Translations under genes and position numbers: made by a program | The notes under the pieces: model-generated | The model's database searches: none | Seen by the model: the letters and a program-made list of their open reading frames with translations, nothing else | What the model was told of the DNA's origin: nothing | Shown: positions 1 to 10,401 of the stretch, one piece after another | Position numbering within the stretch: position 1 is the first letter of the stretch | Layout: each line of letters starts with the position of its first letter | Assembly (NCBI GenBank): GCA_949373085.1 | Contig: CASICJ010000025.1 | Coordinates: forward strand, 1-64,000 | Direction of reading: 5' to 3' | DNA length: 64,000 bases | Source of the DNA: an uncultured Verrucomicrobiales bacterium | GTDB lineage: Bacteria > Verrucomicrobiota > Verrucomicrobiia > Verrucomicrobiales > Akkermansiaceae

Positions 1-2
1 AG

Positions 3-302
3 GGGGATGGTGACGAAGGGACCCGGCTTGGTATGGAAGCTCACGATGAGTTGAAAGCCCTCCTGAAAAATCCTACAATGAAACGACCACGTCCTTCTGA
101 AGTTCGGAAATCACTGGCCTATCTTTGTGGTGATCTCGGGCATGCTTCGGAACTTAGAAGCAAAAGAGATGAAGCGGTTGGTCACCTTCAAGAGTGTAAG
201 CGATTGTGGCAAGAATTGAAGCGTGATGAAGGCAATGAGCTAGAGATTAAAGAAGGCTATGAATGGGTTGTTAATCGACTCGCCGAGATGGGTGTGGAGT
301 AG
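3..302 (+). CDS. C-terminal fragment of a larger protein, possibly TPR-containing (5' truncated by window edge)
   Basis: The frame stays open upstream of ATG33 to the window edge (GDGDEGTRLGMEAHDELK...) and ends at TAG 302. Helical, charged C-terminus. Confidence 0.5.
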   Translation, partial: GDGDEGTRLGMEAHDELKALLKNPTMKRPRPSEVRKSLAYLCGDLGHASELRSKRDEAVGHLQECKRLWQELKRDEGNELEIKEGYEWVVNRLAEMGVE

Positions 303-603
303 TTTTTCGAAGTTCTTATGTTTTTTGATGATTGGAGATTTGGTCCCTTACCTCGGCCTCTGGGAGCCATATTACCAGCATAGGGTTTGGCTGATCACGG
401 GGAGCCGCTCGCAGCCGGGTATTCCGAAGGTTCTAGAGAGCCTGGGCGACGGAGGGACAACCAATCGTATGGGCCCTGAGGCGAGTTCAAAAACGATTCA
501 GAAGGTTCGAGGGTAAAACAATGGGTGAAGGATGCCGCTGAATCTTGAGGAGAGCGATCCGTCAAGGCGATAGCTGACTAGGGAAGTGAAGGTATGGTCC
601 CGC

Positions 604-2097
604 CTAAGCGAGGAGATCTTTGATGACGTGGCCATGAATGTCCGTGAGGCGGAAGTCCCGGCCCTGGTATCGATAGGTCAGTTTGCGGTGATCGATTCCG
701 AGTAAGTGGAGGATCGTGGCATTGAGGTCATGAATATGCACGCTGCCAGGAGTCCAGTGGTCCTTGGTTGGTTGTGGAAAGATCGGGTTTCCATCGGCAT
801 CTGCTATGTTGTAACCATAATCATCACTCCGTCCATATGTGATCCCCGGTTTCACTCCGCCTCCAGCCATCCAGGTGGTAAAGCAGCGCGGGTGGTGATC
901 CCTTCCATAATTTTTCTCGCTAAGTGACCCCTGACAGTAAGCAGTTCGTCCAAATTCTCCTCCCCAAACCACAAGAGTGTCTTCGAGCATCCCGCGCTCT
1001 TTGAGGTCAGTGATCAGTGCGGCGCAGGCTTGATCGATATCCTTACATTGTGATTCGTGTTCTTTGGGAAGATTTCCGTGTGCATCCCAACCTCGATGGA
1101 AAATTTGAATATTTCTAACACCACGCTCAGCGAGTCGCCTTGCATTGAGACAGCAAGCGGCAAAGCTTCCCGCCTGACGTGCTTCTTCTCCATAGAGCTT
1201 GAAGGTCGATTCCTTTTCGCTGGAAAGGTCCATCAGCTCTGGGACTGACGTCTGCATGCGATAGGCCATCTCATGTTGTTTGATGCGGGCTAGAACTTCG
1301 GGGTCTCCAAACCGATCGTGCTGAGACTCATTGAGCGCAGCGAGGGCGTTTAGCTGGGCTCTGCGATCACTTCGAGAAACCCCTTTGGGATTGTTGAGAT
1401 AAAGAACGGGATCCCCTTGGCTTCGAAGTAGGACACCCTGATGTTCTGATGGCAAAAAGCCTGGGCCCCAGAGACGATTGAAGAGGCTTTGCTCACCAAA
1501 ATTGGTCTTAGCATGCATCACCACATAGCCGGGGAGATCGTCGTTCATGCGGCCGAGTCCATAGCTTAGCCAAGAGCCGAAGCTGGGGCGCCCGGGGATT
1601 TGGCTGCCAGTTTGAATATAAGTGACCGCGGGATCATGATTGATCGCCTCGGTGAAGGTGCTGTTTATGACACAAAGCTCCTTGGCTACCTTAGCGGTGT
1701 GTGGAAGAAGTTCGCTCACCCAGACTCCTTGATCGTTATTGTCATGCTTTTTGAACTCGTACTTCGAGGGACAAACGGGGAGGCTTTTCTGTCGGGCGGT
1801 CATTCCCGTAATACGCTGACCATCTCGAATGTGCTCCGGTAGGTTCTTGCCAAACATTTCCTTCATCTTTGGCTTGTAATCCCACATGTCGTGCTGGCTA
1901 GGGCCACCACTCATGAAGAGGTAAATCACACGTTTTGCCTTAGCGGGATGGTGTAAGCCATTGGGGCTCTCAGGAGTTTGAGCTAGAAGGTCAGCCCCTA
2001 GTAATTGCGCCATAGTGGCCGTGCCCAATCCGAGGGCACTTCGTCCGAAGAGCTGACGGCGGGTCATGTTAAGATCGAATTCGCGAGCGGAGTTCAT
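604..2097 (-). CDS. DUF1501 domain-containing protein (sulfatase-like, Tat-type signal)
   Basis: N-terminal MTRRQLFGRSALGLG; YLFMSGGPSQHDMWDYKPK; VVWGGEFGRTAYCQG...[22 protein letters not shown]-terminal LTYRYQGRDFRLTDIHGHVIKDLLA. Confidence 0.92.
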   Translation of the reverse strand: MNSAREFDLNMTRRQLFGRSALGLGTATMAQLLGADLLAQTPESPNGLHHPAKAKRVIYLFMSGGPSQHDMWDYKPKMKEMFGKNLPEHIRDGQRITGMTARQKSLPVCPSKYEFKKHDNNDQGVWVSELLPHTAKVAKELCVINSTFTEAINHDPAVTYIQTGSQIPGRPSFGSWLSYGLGRMNDDLPGYVVMHAKTNFGEQSLFNRLWGPGFLPSEHQGVLLRSQGDPVLYLNNPKGVSRSDRRAQLNALAALNESQHDRFGDPEVLARIKQHEMAYRMQTSVPELMDLSSEKESTFKLYGEEARQAGSFAACCLNARRLAERGVRNIQIFHRGWDAHGNLPKEHESQCKDIDQACAALITDLKERGMLEDTLVVWGGEFGRTAYCQGSLSEKNYGRDHHPRCFTTWMAGGGVKPGITYGRSDDYGYNIADADGNPIFPQPTKDHWTPGSVHIHDLNATILHLLGIDHRKLTYRYQGRDFRLTDIHGHVIKDLLA

Positions 2098-2116
2098 GAG
2101 GTTGAAGGTGTCGTAA

Positions 2117-4372
2117 TTAAAAGAGGGAGAGGGCTACGTCGGTGGCAAGGACCGTCGTGGCGACTTGGGTCCAAGCGGCAAGTTCTGCAGGGTTTAGCTC
2201 GGAGTTTATTGGGGCTTCTCCGGTCGAAAGTAGAGCGTTAGCTTCCTCTGGGGATGATGCATATCGCTTCTTCATGGTGGCAAGAAGATCAAGGCAGGCT
2301 TTACTTTCTCGGGGTAGGGAAGGGCGGCAGGCAAGGATTTGATAGAGGTGATTAAGTCGTGATTTGTCATCCGGAGAGGATTTAATAAGCCTCTCAGCAA
2401 GCTTGCGGGCCATTTCGACCCGCTGGGTCTCATTGAGGAGCGCTAGCGACTGTAGTGCCGTGCTGCTACGAGAGCGCTTCACACAGCTGGATTCACGGTT
2501 AGGAGCATCAAAGAGAGTCATCATGGGATGCGGACTCGTGCGTTTCCAATAGACGTATAGGCTACGCCGATAGAGTTTCTCACCTTTATCTTGGACATAG
2601 TTTTTAGTGTTACTAGCAGGATGCATGAGAGCCTTCCAAAGTCCTGCTGGTTGATAGGGTTTCACACCTTCTCCGCCCATCGTCGGATCGAGAAGTCCGC
2701 TAGACCAAAGGCCGATGTCGCGAATCACTTCGGCATCAAGCCTGAAAGCTGGACCACGGGCAAGGAGACGGTTTTTGGGGTCATCAAGATCCGTTCGGAA
2801 TTGAGAGCTTTGTTTGAAGGCTTGGCTTGTCACTAAGAGTCGAAGGATGTGCTTTTGGTTCCACCCCTTTTCGCGGAATTCCACAGCCAGCCAGTCGAGT
2901 AATTCAGGGTGAGTTGCTTGCTCTCCTTGGAGTCCAAAATCTTCCGGCGTCCGAACCAAGCCATATCCAAATACCCTTTGCCATATTCGGTTTATGAGCA
3001 CCCTAGTAACAAGCGGCTGGGTATCTGCCGTGAGCCATTGAGCGAGACCCAGGCGATTGCGTGGAGCGTCTTTAGGGAAACTTCCCATGGCCGCCGGAAC
3101 GTCCGGCGTGAGCGCTTCGCCAATGGGGCTGTGGTATTCGCCCCGTTCTAGAATTTTGGTCACCCTTGGTTTTGGCAACTCTTGAGCGATCAAGGTGGTT
3201 GTCGAAAATGATTTGATGGTATCTTGATCTTTGCCGTCGGATGACGCTAATGCCTCCCACTCTTTTGGGTTGGCAGGGGCTTTCATGGCGGGGCCATGAT
3301 CGTATTTATTACCGTCAAGAGGGTTTTCTGCAGTGCTGTTGAAGAACGCCAGGAGGCTAAAGTATTCTTTATGAGTGACCGGATCGTATTTGTGGGTATG
3401 GCATCTTGCGCATGACATTGTCATACCCAGCATGACTGTCCCAAGTGTCTCGGTTCGATCAAAGTTGTTTTTTGCCTGAAACTCATCCGGGATCGCGCCT
3501 CCTTCTGAGGTGGTAGGGTTCATGCGAACGTAACCTGTCGCGATTTTCTGGGTGATTGTTGGATTTGGAAGAAGATCACCAGCGATTTGCCAAGTGATGA
3601 AATCGTTGATCGGAAGATTGTTATTAAAGGCGCGCACAACCCAATCTCGATAGGGGTAAATACCTCGTCTATTGTCGAGGTGTAGACCGTGAGTGTCACC
3701 GTAGCGAATGGCATCTAGCCAGTAGCGCGCTTGATGTTCACCGTATTTTGGGGAAGCGAGAAGCTTGTCGACGAATTTCTCGTATGAATCGGGAGATTTA
3801 TCGGCGAGAAAATTTTTGAGAAGGGAGGGTTGTGGAGGAAGTCCAGTCACGACCAATGCGGCACGACGAGCGAGAATTTCTTGTGAGGCCTCTTTTGCCA
3901 GCGAAATAGATGGCTTGGTGGTCGCTAATTTTCTCTCGATAAAGAAATCGATCACCTTCTCTCTAGGAGCACTCTTGCTTTTAGTCGGCGCAACAAAGGC
4001 CCAATGAGAGGCGTATTTTCCACCTTGCTTAACCCAGCTGGTAAGAATCTTCTTTTCTCCTGCCGTCAAAGGTTTGCCGTCGTCCTCAGGCGGCATGGGG
4101 TCATCTTCATCGTGAATTCGAAAAATTAGTTCACTGTTCTTAAGATCGTCTGGGTCAATGGAACGGATTCCCTTACGATCTTTTGTAGCCGCTTCGTAGC
4201 TATCGAGCCGAAGATCTTTTGCCTTCTTGGTGTCCGGCCCGTGGCAAGTGAAGCACTTATCTGAGAGGATGGGTAGGACTTCGCGGGCGAAATCAACTTT
4301 CTCTACACCGAGGAGAGCGTTGATGAGAAGGAAGCTGGTGAAAGCAATCGTTTGAGAGCATTTTAAAACCAT
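2117..4372 (-). CDS. Planctomycete cytochrome c (PSCyt1) / DUF1549 / DUF1553 protein
   Basis: Signal peptide; CFTCH and CARCH heme-type motifs; LVVTGLPPQP, YGEHQARYWLDAIRYGDTHG, NRIWQRVFGYGLVRTPEDFGLQGEQATHPELLDWLA. Confidence 0.93.
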   Translation of the reverse strand: MVLKCSQTIAFTSFLLINALLGVEKVDFAREVLPILSDKCFTCHGPDTKKAKDLRLDSYEAATKDRKGIRSIDPDDLKNSELIFRIHDEDDPMPPEDDGKPLTAGEKKILTSWVKQGGKYASHWAFVAPTKSKSAPREKVIDFFIERKLATTKPSISLAKEASQEILARRAALVVTGLPPQPSLLKNFLADKSPDSYEKFVDKLLASPKYGEHQARYWLDAIRYGDTHGLHLDNRRGIYPYRDWVVRAFNNNLPINDFITWQIAGDLLPNPTITQKIATGYVRMNPTTSEGGAIPDEFQAKNNFDRTETLGTVMLGMTMSCARCHTHKYDPVTHKEYFSLLAFFNSTAENPLDGNKYDHGPAMKAPANPKEWEALASSDGKDQDTIKSFSTTTLIAQELPKPRVTKILERGEYHSPIGEALTPDVPAAMGSFPKDAPRNRLGLAQWLTADTQPLVTRVLINRIWQRVFGYGLVRTPEDFGLQGEQATHPELLDWLAVEFREKGWNQKHILRLLVTSQAFKQSSQFRTDLDDPKNRLLARGPAFRLDAEVIRDIGLWSSGLLDPTMGGEGVKPYQPAGLWKALMHPASNTKNYVQDKGEKLYRRSLYVYWKRTSPHPMMTLFDAPNRESSCVKRSRSSTALQSLALLNETQRVEMARKLAERLIKSSPDDKSRLNHLYQILACRPSLPRESKACLDLLATMKKRYASSPEEANALLSTGEAPINSELNPAELAAWTQVATTVLATDVALSLF

Positions 4373-4673
4373 AGAAGAGATCTATAGTATAAGTCGACCA
4401 ATTCGTCGATCTATCAGATTGTCCGACATCCTAATTTGGACGACGTAATAGTCCAGCTGTGAAAACTCTGAACCCATAGCGAGCACCTTCGTAGCCAGTT
4501 GTGATTCCTGTGGGATAATTTACGGTGTTATTGAAACATCTTTTTTAACGCTGGCTATGGCAGTTCCTGATTTTAAGTTGAGGAAGGGAAAAGAGTGGGG
4601 TTATTCCAAATTCAAATAGGGTGTCTGAAGGCTTTCGCTTGCGGGCTGGTGAATCGGCTGTCAGTATTACGTT

Positions 4674-4919
4674 ATGATATTGAATATTCACCTGATCCGA
4701 TTTTGGATCCTGATGGCCGTCTTGGGGTCATTGGCGTCCGGGGCTGAAGACCCACCTCCTTTTTCCACAATTGAAGTTAGGGGTGCAGGCCCTAATTTTA
4801 AGATGATTGGGCTCTTGAACTTTTTTGACGTCAGTGAGGATGTGGAAAAAGAAATCCTTTTCAGGGTCAAAAGGAGAGAAGATTTTCGATCTCAAATGGA
4901 CAATCCTAGTAAATCTTGA
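4674..4919 (+). CDS. Small secreted hypothetical protein
   Basis: 81 aa with an N-terminal signal-like segment (FWILMAVLGSLASGAEDPP). Its stop codon overlaps the TTG start of recJ. Confidence 0.4.
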   Translation: MILNIHLIRFWILMAVLGSLASGAEDPPPFSTIEVRGAGPNFKMIGLLNFFDVSEDVEKEILFRVKRREDFRSQMDNPSKS

Positions 4920-6628
4920 GCCAGGAGGAAAAGCAGGTGCAGTGGGTCATCCGCGAAGCACCCGAGGGTTGGGAGGATCTGGTTCCGGAGGGAATGCCGG
5001 GCATTCTTGGTAGATTGCTTGCGCAAAGAGGGGTTCGCGATAACGAGGTTGAGCAATTTCTTCGACCACGTCTTGCCGAGTTGACCGATCCTTTCGAGAT
5101 TCCGGAGGTCGACCTTGCTGTCGAGCGCATCTTAAGTGCGGTTGATAAAGAAGAGCGCGTCTGCGTGTACGGCGATTACGATGTTGATGGAGTCAGTTCA
5201 ACTGCAGTGCTTTGCGAGACACTCGAAGCTTATGGATTAAAACCGGACGCGTTCATTCCCCGTCGGAGTAGCGAGGGGTATGGTCTGAGTGAGGGAGGGC
5301 TAGAGCGCTGCCTTAGCGAATGTGGCGAGCCTCGTCTCATGATTTCGGTCGATTGCGGGACCGTATCGAATGATGCAATTGCGATGCTTAAAAGCAAAGG
5401 AATTGACACCGTAGTGGTTGACCATCATGAGATTGGTCCTAATGGGCGGCCCGATTGTGTTGCCTTGGTTAATCCAAAAGCTTCGGGCCATTCCCTCGAG
5501 TATCTTTGCGCGGCGGGAGTCGTTTTCAAGCTGGCACATGCTTTACTGAAGCAAAGGCCGCTTGAGGGATTCGATCTTAAGTCGGTGCTGGATCTAGTGG
5601 CTATTGCAACGATTTCGGATATCGTCCCCTTGGTGGATGAGAATCGGCTCTTAGTCAGGCATGGGTTGCGCAAATTGGAGAATTCGGCCAGGCCAGGACT
5701 CCGAGCTCTCTTGAAAATCACTGGAACTGAGGGGAGGCTGAGCAGTGCCGATATTGGTTTCCGGATCGGACCTAGATTGAATGCAGCCGGACGTATGGAT
5801 CAACCGGAAAAAGCTTTCGCGATTCTGAGGGCAGATTGCTCAAATAAGGCTCTCGATTTGGCCGATGAATTAGAGGATTTCAATCGGAACCGTCAACAAT
5901 TGGAGCAAGCGATTTTTTCGGAGGCGATGGCTATGTTGAAGGATAGCTCCAATGACCCGGTAATCGTTGTTGGATCGCGATCGTGGCATGCGGGAGTTGT
6001 TGGGATTGTAGCCTCCCGTCTGATGCGGCTATATCACAAGCCTGCCTTCGTGATCTCGATCGATAAAAATGGAATTGGGAAAGGAAGCGGCCGAAGTATC
6101 GCCGGGATTTCATTGGTCGAGGCAATTGGATCGTGTCGGGATCATTTAATCGCCGGGGGTGGACATCATATGGCAGCCGGTTTGAGTATTCATGAGGATT
6201 TAATAGATATTTTCCGTGAAGGGTTCGTGAAATTTGTGAATGAAAATTGCGGTGAAAAAGATCTTGAAGCGAAGGTTCACGTTGATGCTGAAGTGAAGCT
6301 CGCGGAACTTTCTCTTGATTTTCTGGCGAGCTACGAACTCTTACAACCATTCGGTAGTTCAAATCCTCAGCCGGTTTTTATGGCTCGTGATATTTGGCTT
6401 ACCGAGCCGCCAAGGCGTTTAAAAAATAACCATCTTCGTCTGTTCCTGCGTCAAGGTTATGATGAGCGCGATGCCATTTTTTTCGGCGGAGGCGCCAACG
6501 AATTACCAGATCCTCCATGGGATATCGCATTTGTGGTTGATCGGAATGTTTTCCGTGGTCGGGTAAGCGTGCAGGTTAGTATTCAAAATGTCAGGGCTGC
6601 TGTCGGAAATGGGAATGAACGCGAATGA
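4916..6628 (+). CDS. recJ: Single-stranded-DNA-specific exonuclease RecJ
   Basis: DHH motifs: VYGDYDVDGVSSTAVL, VVVDHHEIG; later GGGHHMAAGLSI and RIGPRLNAAGRM. TTG start. Confidence 0.96.
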   Translation: MSQEEKQVQWVIREAPEGWEDLVPEGMPGILGRLLAQRGVRDNEVEQFLRPRLAELTDPFEIPEVDLAVERILSAVDKEERVCVYGDYDVDGVSSTAVLCETLEAYGLKPDAFIPRRSSEGYGLSEGGLERCLSECGEPRLMISVDCGTVSNDAIAMLKSKGIDTVVVDHHEIGPNGRPDCVALVNPKASGHSLEYLCAAGVVFKLAHALLKQRPLEGFDLKSVLDLVAIATISDIVPLVDENRLLVRHGLRKLENSARPGLRALLKITGTEGRLSSADIGFRIGPRLNAAGRMDQPEKAFAILRADCSNKALDLADELEDFNRNRQQLEQAIFSEAMAMLKDSSNDPVIVVGSRSWHAGVVGIVASRLMRLYHKPAFVISIDKNGIGKGSGRSIAGISLVEAIGSCRDHLIAGGGHHMAAGLSIHEDLIDIFREGFVKFVNENCGEKDLEAKVHVDAEVKLAELSLDFLASYELLQPFGSSNPQPVFMARDIWLTEPPRRLKNNHLRLFLRQGYDERDAIFFGGGANELPDPPWDIAFVVDRNVFRGRVSVQVSIQNVRAAVGNGNERE

Positions 6629-8621
6629 TTCACTTCAATCGCTACCGGGTGTTCGGGGTCAGGAAGTCGAAGCACTAAGAATTTCCGGAATTGTAAAGAT
6701 TGCGGATCTTATCGATTGGTTACCCAAACGATATGAGGACCGGCGTCGTTTCGACGCCTTTCCTGCTCAAGCAGGTGGTGGTTCGGTTTGTCTCAGGGGT
6801 CTGGTAATCGATACCCAGCGTAAAGGGTTTGGAGGCAAGGGTTTTTATGAGGCTGTTGTCGAGGATCACGCAGGCGGGGGTTTTTCTCAGATCACATGCC
6901 GTTGGTTTAAGATGCCTTTTCTCCATAAGATTATAGCGGTGGGGCACGAAGTCGTGCTTTATGGCAAGCCTAAGGAGAGCGGAGGAAAAATCCTGATTGA
7001 TCATCCGGAGTTTGAGGTCGTCTCGGAAGAAGGCCGGAGCATTCATCTCGAGCGTATTGTTCCAATCTACAAGAATGTAAGCGGTGTTACTCAGAGGAGA
7101 TTGCGGGAGGTTCTTTTTAAGGCACTCGAAGTGGTCGAGGGTGATTCCTTGATGTCGGTGTATGACATTGACTCATCCTACCCCAGAATTGAAGCCTTCC
7201 GTGAGGCTCATTTTCCAGGGGAATTAAAGGAAGCTGATGCGGCACGGCGCTATTTTGCAAAGGAAGAATTTTTTCTTCAGCAGTTGCGAGTCGTTTGGCA
7301 AAGGGCGCGTCATGCAGATTTGAGTGGGCGGATCCTTGGGAGGCGCACGGTACTTCTCACTGAGTTTTATAATTCGCTGCCCTTTGATTTGACTGATGCT
7401 CAAAAGAGAAGCGTTAAGGAGATTATTGGTGATATGCGGGTGCAACGGCCAATGAATCGATTACTACAAGGCGATGTTGGGAGTGGTAAAACTTTCGTGG
7501 CAATGTGCGCAATGCTGCTCGCTGTTGATTCTGGGTGTCAGGCCGTTTTGATGGCTCCGACCCAAATTTTAGCAGAGCAACACCACATTACTTTTTCGAA
7601 ATGGCTCTCGCCACTTGGTATTAGGGTGGGCTTAGCAACGGCTGATCGGAGAGAGGATGTGAACGCAGCTCCGATCATAGTGGGAACCCATGCACTGCTT
7701 TATGATAAAGTGGATTTTAATGATCTGGGTCTGATTGTGATCGATGAACAACATAAGTTCGGTGTAGCCCAGCGAGAGAAACTTATTCATAGGGGAGTGA
7801 TGCCCGATGTTTTGGTAATGACAGCAACGCCAATTCCAAGAACTTTGACCTTAACAATTTACGGTGATCTTGATGTCTCGATCTTAGATGAGTTGCCAGC
7901 TGGGAGGGGTAAGATTATCAGTGGAGTGCGCGTGAAACCGAAGATCACCGAAATGACCAATTTTCTCATTGATCAACTTGAAAAGGGTCGTCAGGCCTAT
8001 CTGGTTTATCCCCTTGTGGATGAAAGTAAAACGGTGAAGGCAGCATCGGCGGTTGAGGAGCATCCAAAGTGGCAGAAGCGATTTAAGCACTTCGAAGTCG
8101 AATTACTTCATGGTAAGATTCCGTCTGCGGAGAAGGAGTCGGTGATGACCCGCTTTCGTGACGGTAAAACGGAGGTGTTGGTCTCAACGACCGTGATAGA
8201 GGTCGGTGTCGATGTGCCTAATGCCAATGTCATGGTGATATTTAATGCCGAGCGTTTTGGTCTGGCCCAGCTTCATCAATTACGTGGTCGTATTGGACGG
8301 GGAGAGCACAAGAGCTATTGTATTCTCGTCACCGATGGAAAAAATCCGGAAGCAATTGAAAAACTGAATATTTTGGCTGGAACGGTTGATGGATTCAAGA
8401 TTGCGGAAGAAGATTTAAGATTGCGGGGGCCAGGCGAGGTTTTGGGAACCCGCCAAAGCGGGACGGGAGGTTTACGGTTTGTAGAGTTTTTGTCAGACAC
8501 ATCTATCATCCGGGAGGCGCGTGAAGTTGCTGAGAAATTGCTGAGCGAAGATCCGAGTCTTAAACAAAACGTTCATCTTAAAACGTGGCTTCTAGGGCAG
8601 ACTGAGGTCACAAACCAATAA
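6588..8621 (+). CDS. recG: ATP-dependent DNA helicase RecG
   Basis: LLQGDVGSGKTFVAMCAMLLAV, VIDEQHKFGVAQREKL, VMTATPIPRTLTLTIYGDLDVSILDELPAGR, LHQLRGRIGRGEHKSYCIL. Overlaps recJ by 41 nt as predicted; an internal ATG start is possible. Confidence 0.96.
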   Translation: MSGLLSEMGMNANDSLQSLPGVRGQEVEALRISGIVKIADLIDWLPKRYEDRRRFDAFPAQAGGGSVCLRGLVIDTQRKGFGGKGFYEAVVEDHAGGGFSQITCRWFKMPFLHKIIAVGHEVVLYGKPKESGGKILIDHPEFEVVSEEGRSIHLERIVPIYKNVSGVTQRRLREVLFKALEVVEGDSLMSVYDIDSSYPRIEAFREAHFPGELKEADAARRYFAKEEFFLQQLRVVWQRARHADLSGRILGRRTVLLTEFYNSLPFDLTDAQKRSVKEIIGDMRVQRPMNRLLQGDVGSGKTFVAMCAMLLAVDSGCQAVLMAPTQILAEQHHITFSKWLSPLGIRVGLATADRREDVNAAPIIVGTHALLYDKVDFNDLGLIVIDEQHKFGVAQREKLIHRGVMPDVLVMTATPIPRTLTLTIYGDLDVSILDELPAGRGKIISGVRVKPKITEMTNFLIDQLEKGRQAYLVYPLVDESKTVKAASAVEEHPKWQKRFKHFEVELLHGKIPSAEKESVMTRFRDGKTEVLVSTTVIEVGVDVPNANVMVIFNAERFGLAQLHQLRGRIGRGEHKSYCILVTDGKNPEAIEKLNILAGTVDGFKIAEEDLRLRGPGEVLGTRQSGTGGLRFVEFLSDTSIIREAREVAEKLLSEDPSLKQNVHLKTWLLGQTEVTNQ

Positions 8622-8631
8622 TCCCAAAAAA

Positions 8632-9123
8632 TCACTGATGTCTTCTGGCTCGGAGCGCGGTAATTCTCCATCTCTCTTTAAGTTCGAGGTCAAAGATAAG
8701 TTCCCATAACTCGCTTTTACTCTCGCGAAGGGGGGTTGTCATCGTGATTTCATCGATTCGAGTGAGCTGAGCTTTATTGCCCATGAGTTGAAGGTCTTCC
8801 TCGAGCTTTTTGAATCCTCGTGTAACTGTCATAGCGTGAAGGAGATCGATTTGCTTGCAAAAGCCCTCCAACGACATTTCTCTCGGTATTTCTATATTGA
8901 AAGGGAGCTCCGAGACTTTGAGTGTAATGGGCTCTGCGGTAGAATTTTCGACGGCTTCATGAACATCATCACGGCTTCGGAGGTTTGAGCTATTATATTC
9001 GATAGCATCGATGAATTGATCGACAGTCCTGTCGATTTTTTGTTTGGGTTGATTGTAGTGCCAGACAAATCCGCTAAGCAATGCGACTACAATGAGGGAG
9101 ATGATCGCAATACGGGTCTTCAT
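8632..9123 (-). CDS. Hypothetical membrane-anchored/secreted protein
   Basis: N-terminal hydrophobic segment MKTRIAIISLIVVALLSGFVWHY; 163 aa, convergent with recG. Confidence 0.6.
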   Translation of the reverse strand: MKTRIAIISLIVVALLSGFVWHYNQPKQKIDRTVDQFIDAIEYNSSNLRSRDDVHEAVENSTAEPITLKVSELPFNIEIPREMSLEGFCKQIDLLHAMTVTRGFKKLEEDLQLMGNKAQLTRIDEITMTTPLRESKSELWELIFDLELKERWRITALRARRHQ

Positions 9124-9129
9124 GTGATG

Positions 9130-10401
9130 CTATCGATTTGGTGCAAGTTGGAAGGTAAAACCTTTTAGATATTCTGTTTCCGGAAGGGTTGCTATAATGG
9201 GGTGATCGAGTCGTTGGGAATGGTTGTCAATCATCCGAAGAGTTCTCTTTCCATCAACAGCGGCACTTCTAACACTCTCAAGAAAAAGTTCGCGGGTCGC
9301 GTGATGGGAGCAACAGAAGGTCGACAGTATTCCACTTTGATTCAACATGCCAAGGGCTCTGAGGTGGATTTCTTTGTAACCGCGCATAGCGTCTTTGACG
9401 GTTTTTTTGTTTCGGGTGAACGATGGGGGATCAAGAATTATCAGATCGTAGGTTTCATCGTGTTTTCTGAGGAAATCGAAGGCATTAGCAGTGATCGTCT
9501 CAATTTTCACTCCGGTGAGTTCAGCATTTTTAGCTGCTGCCGTTGTGGCGTCTTCTGAGATATCAACTGCGCGGACCGATTGAGCTCCAGCGAGTGCGCA
9601 TGCTAGGCTAAATCCCCCTTGGTTGCAGAACAGATCAAGCACTTTCTTTCCGGGTGCCAAGCGGGCAACTTTTTGGTAATTGTCCATAATGTCGAGGTAG
9701 AGTCCGGTTTTTTGTCCATTTGCAGGATCGATTTCGAAGACTGAGTCTTGGTGTGAAACCGTAAAGGGTTCTGGCTGATCTCCATGAATCATGACAATTT
9801 CTTGCTCAAGACCCTCGGGTCGACGCATTGAGGAGTCGTTACGGAGAGTAATTGATTTGGGTGTGAGAAGTTCAACGAGGCAGCTAACAATGAGATCTTT
9901 GCGTTGATCCATGGCTAAAGTCGTTGTTTGTAAGACGAGGTGATCCCCATATTGATCGACGATTACGCCAGGAAGGCCGTCCGATTCACTCCAAATTATC
10001 CGTCGAAGGTCCTGCCCAATCTTAAGAGATTCCCTATAATTGATGGCCTGACCGAGTCGTCGTAGAAAAAACTCAGCATCAAGTTTTTGTTTTCTTCGGG
10101 AGATCCTACGTGCCACGATTTGCGACTGTGGATTATAGATCGCGACTCCTAGGGGACGATCCTTGAAATCCTTGAGCGTCACGACGTCACCAGGTTCGGG
10201 ATTTCCAAAAGTTTTTTGGATTTCCGAAGCGTAGACCCACTCGTGGCCGTGAAAAATGCGAGAGCGGGGTTTAATAATGAGGCCTGGCATGGGGAAAGAA
10301 AAGGGCAGAGGAGCGAGGAGTTCAAGACATGGCGTGCCTTTTCGCTTGAACATCTTGGCAATGGGGCCTAATTCCGGGGCGAACTTAATCCTATGGGTCA
10401 A
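9130..10401 (-). CDS. Class I SAM-dependent rRNA methyltransferase, RlmI-like (PUA + MTase)
   Basis: RIFHGHEWVYASEI (PUA), TGLYLDIMDNYQKVARLAPGKKVLDLFCNQGGFSLACALAGA, DLIILDPPSFTRNKK. The true start is probably internal (ATG at 10353 or 10290). Confidence 0.9.
   Translation of the reverse strand: MTHRIKFAPELGPIAKMFKRKGTPCLELLAPLPFSFPMPGLIIKPRSRIFHGHEWVYASEIQKTFGNPEPGDVVTLKDFKDRPLGVAIYNPQSQIVARRISRRKQKLDAEFFLRRLGQAINYRESLKIGQDLRRIIWSESDGLPGVIVDQYGDHLVLQTTTLAMDQRKDLIVSCLVELLTPKSITLRNDSSMRRPEGLEQEIVMIHGDQPEPFTVSHQDSVFEIDPANGQKTGLYLDIMDNYQKVARLAPGKKVLDLFCNQGGFSLACALAGAQSVRAVDISEDATTAAAKNAELTGVKIETITANAFDFLRKHDETYDLIILDPPSFTRNKKTVKDAMRGYKEIHLRALGMLNQSGILSTFCCSHHATRELFLESVRSAAVDGKRTLRMIDNHSQRLDHPIIATLPETEYLKGFTFQLAPNR

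Noticed and set aside
259-516. 85-aa plus-strand ORF after the truncated first gene
   Set aside because: Overlaps the end of the better-supported frame; no signal peptide, domain or coding-like pattern.
5931-6362. 143-aa minus-strand ORF
   Set aside because: Antisense to recJ catalytic core; no recognisable features.
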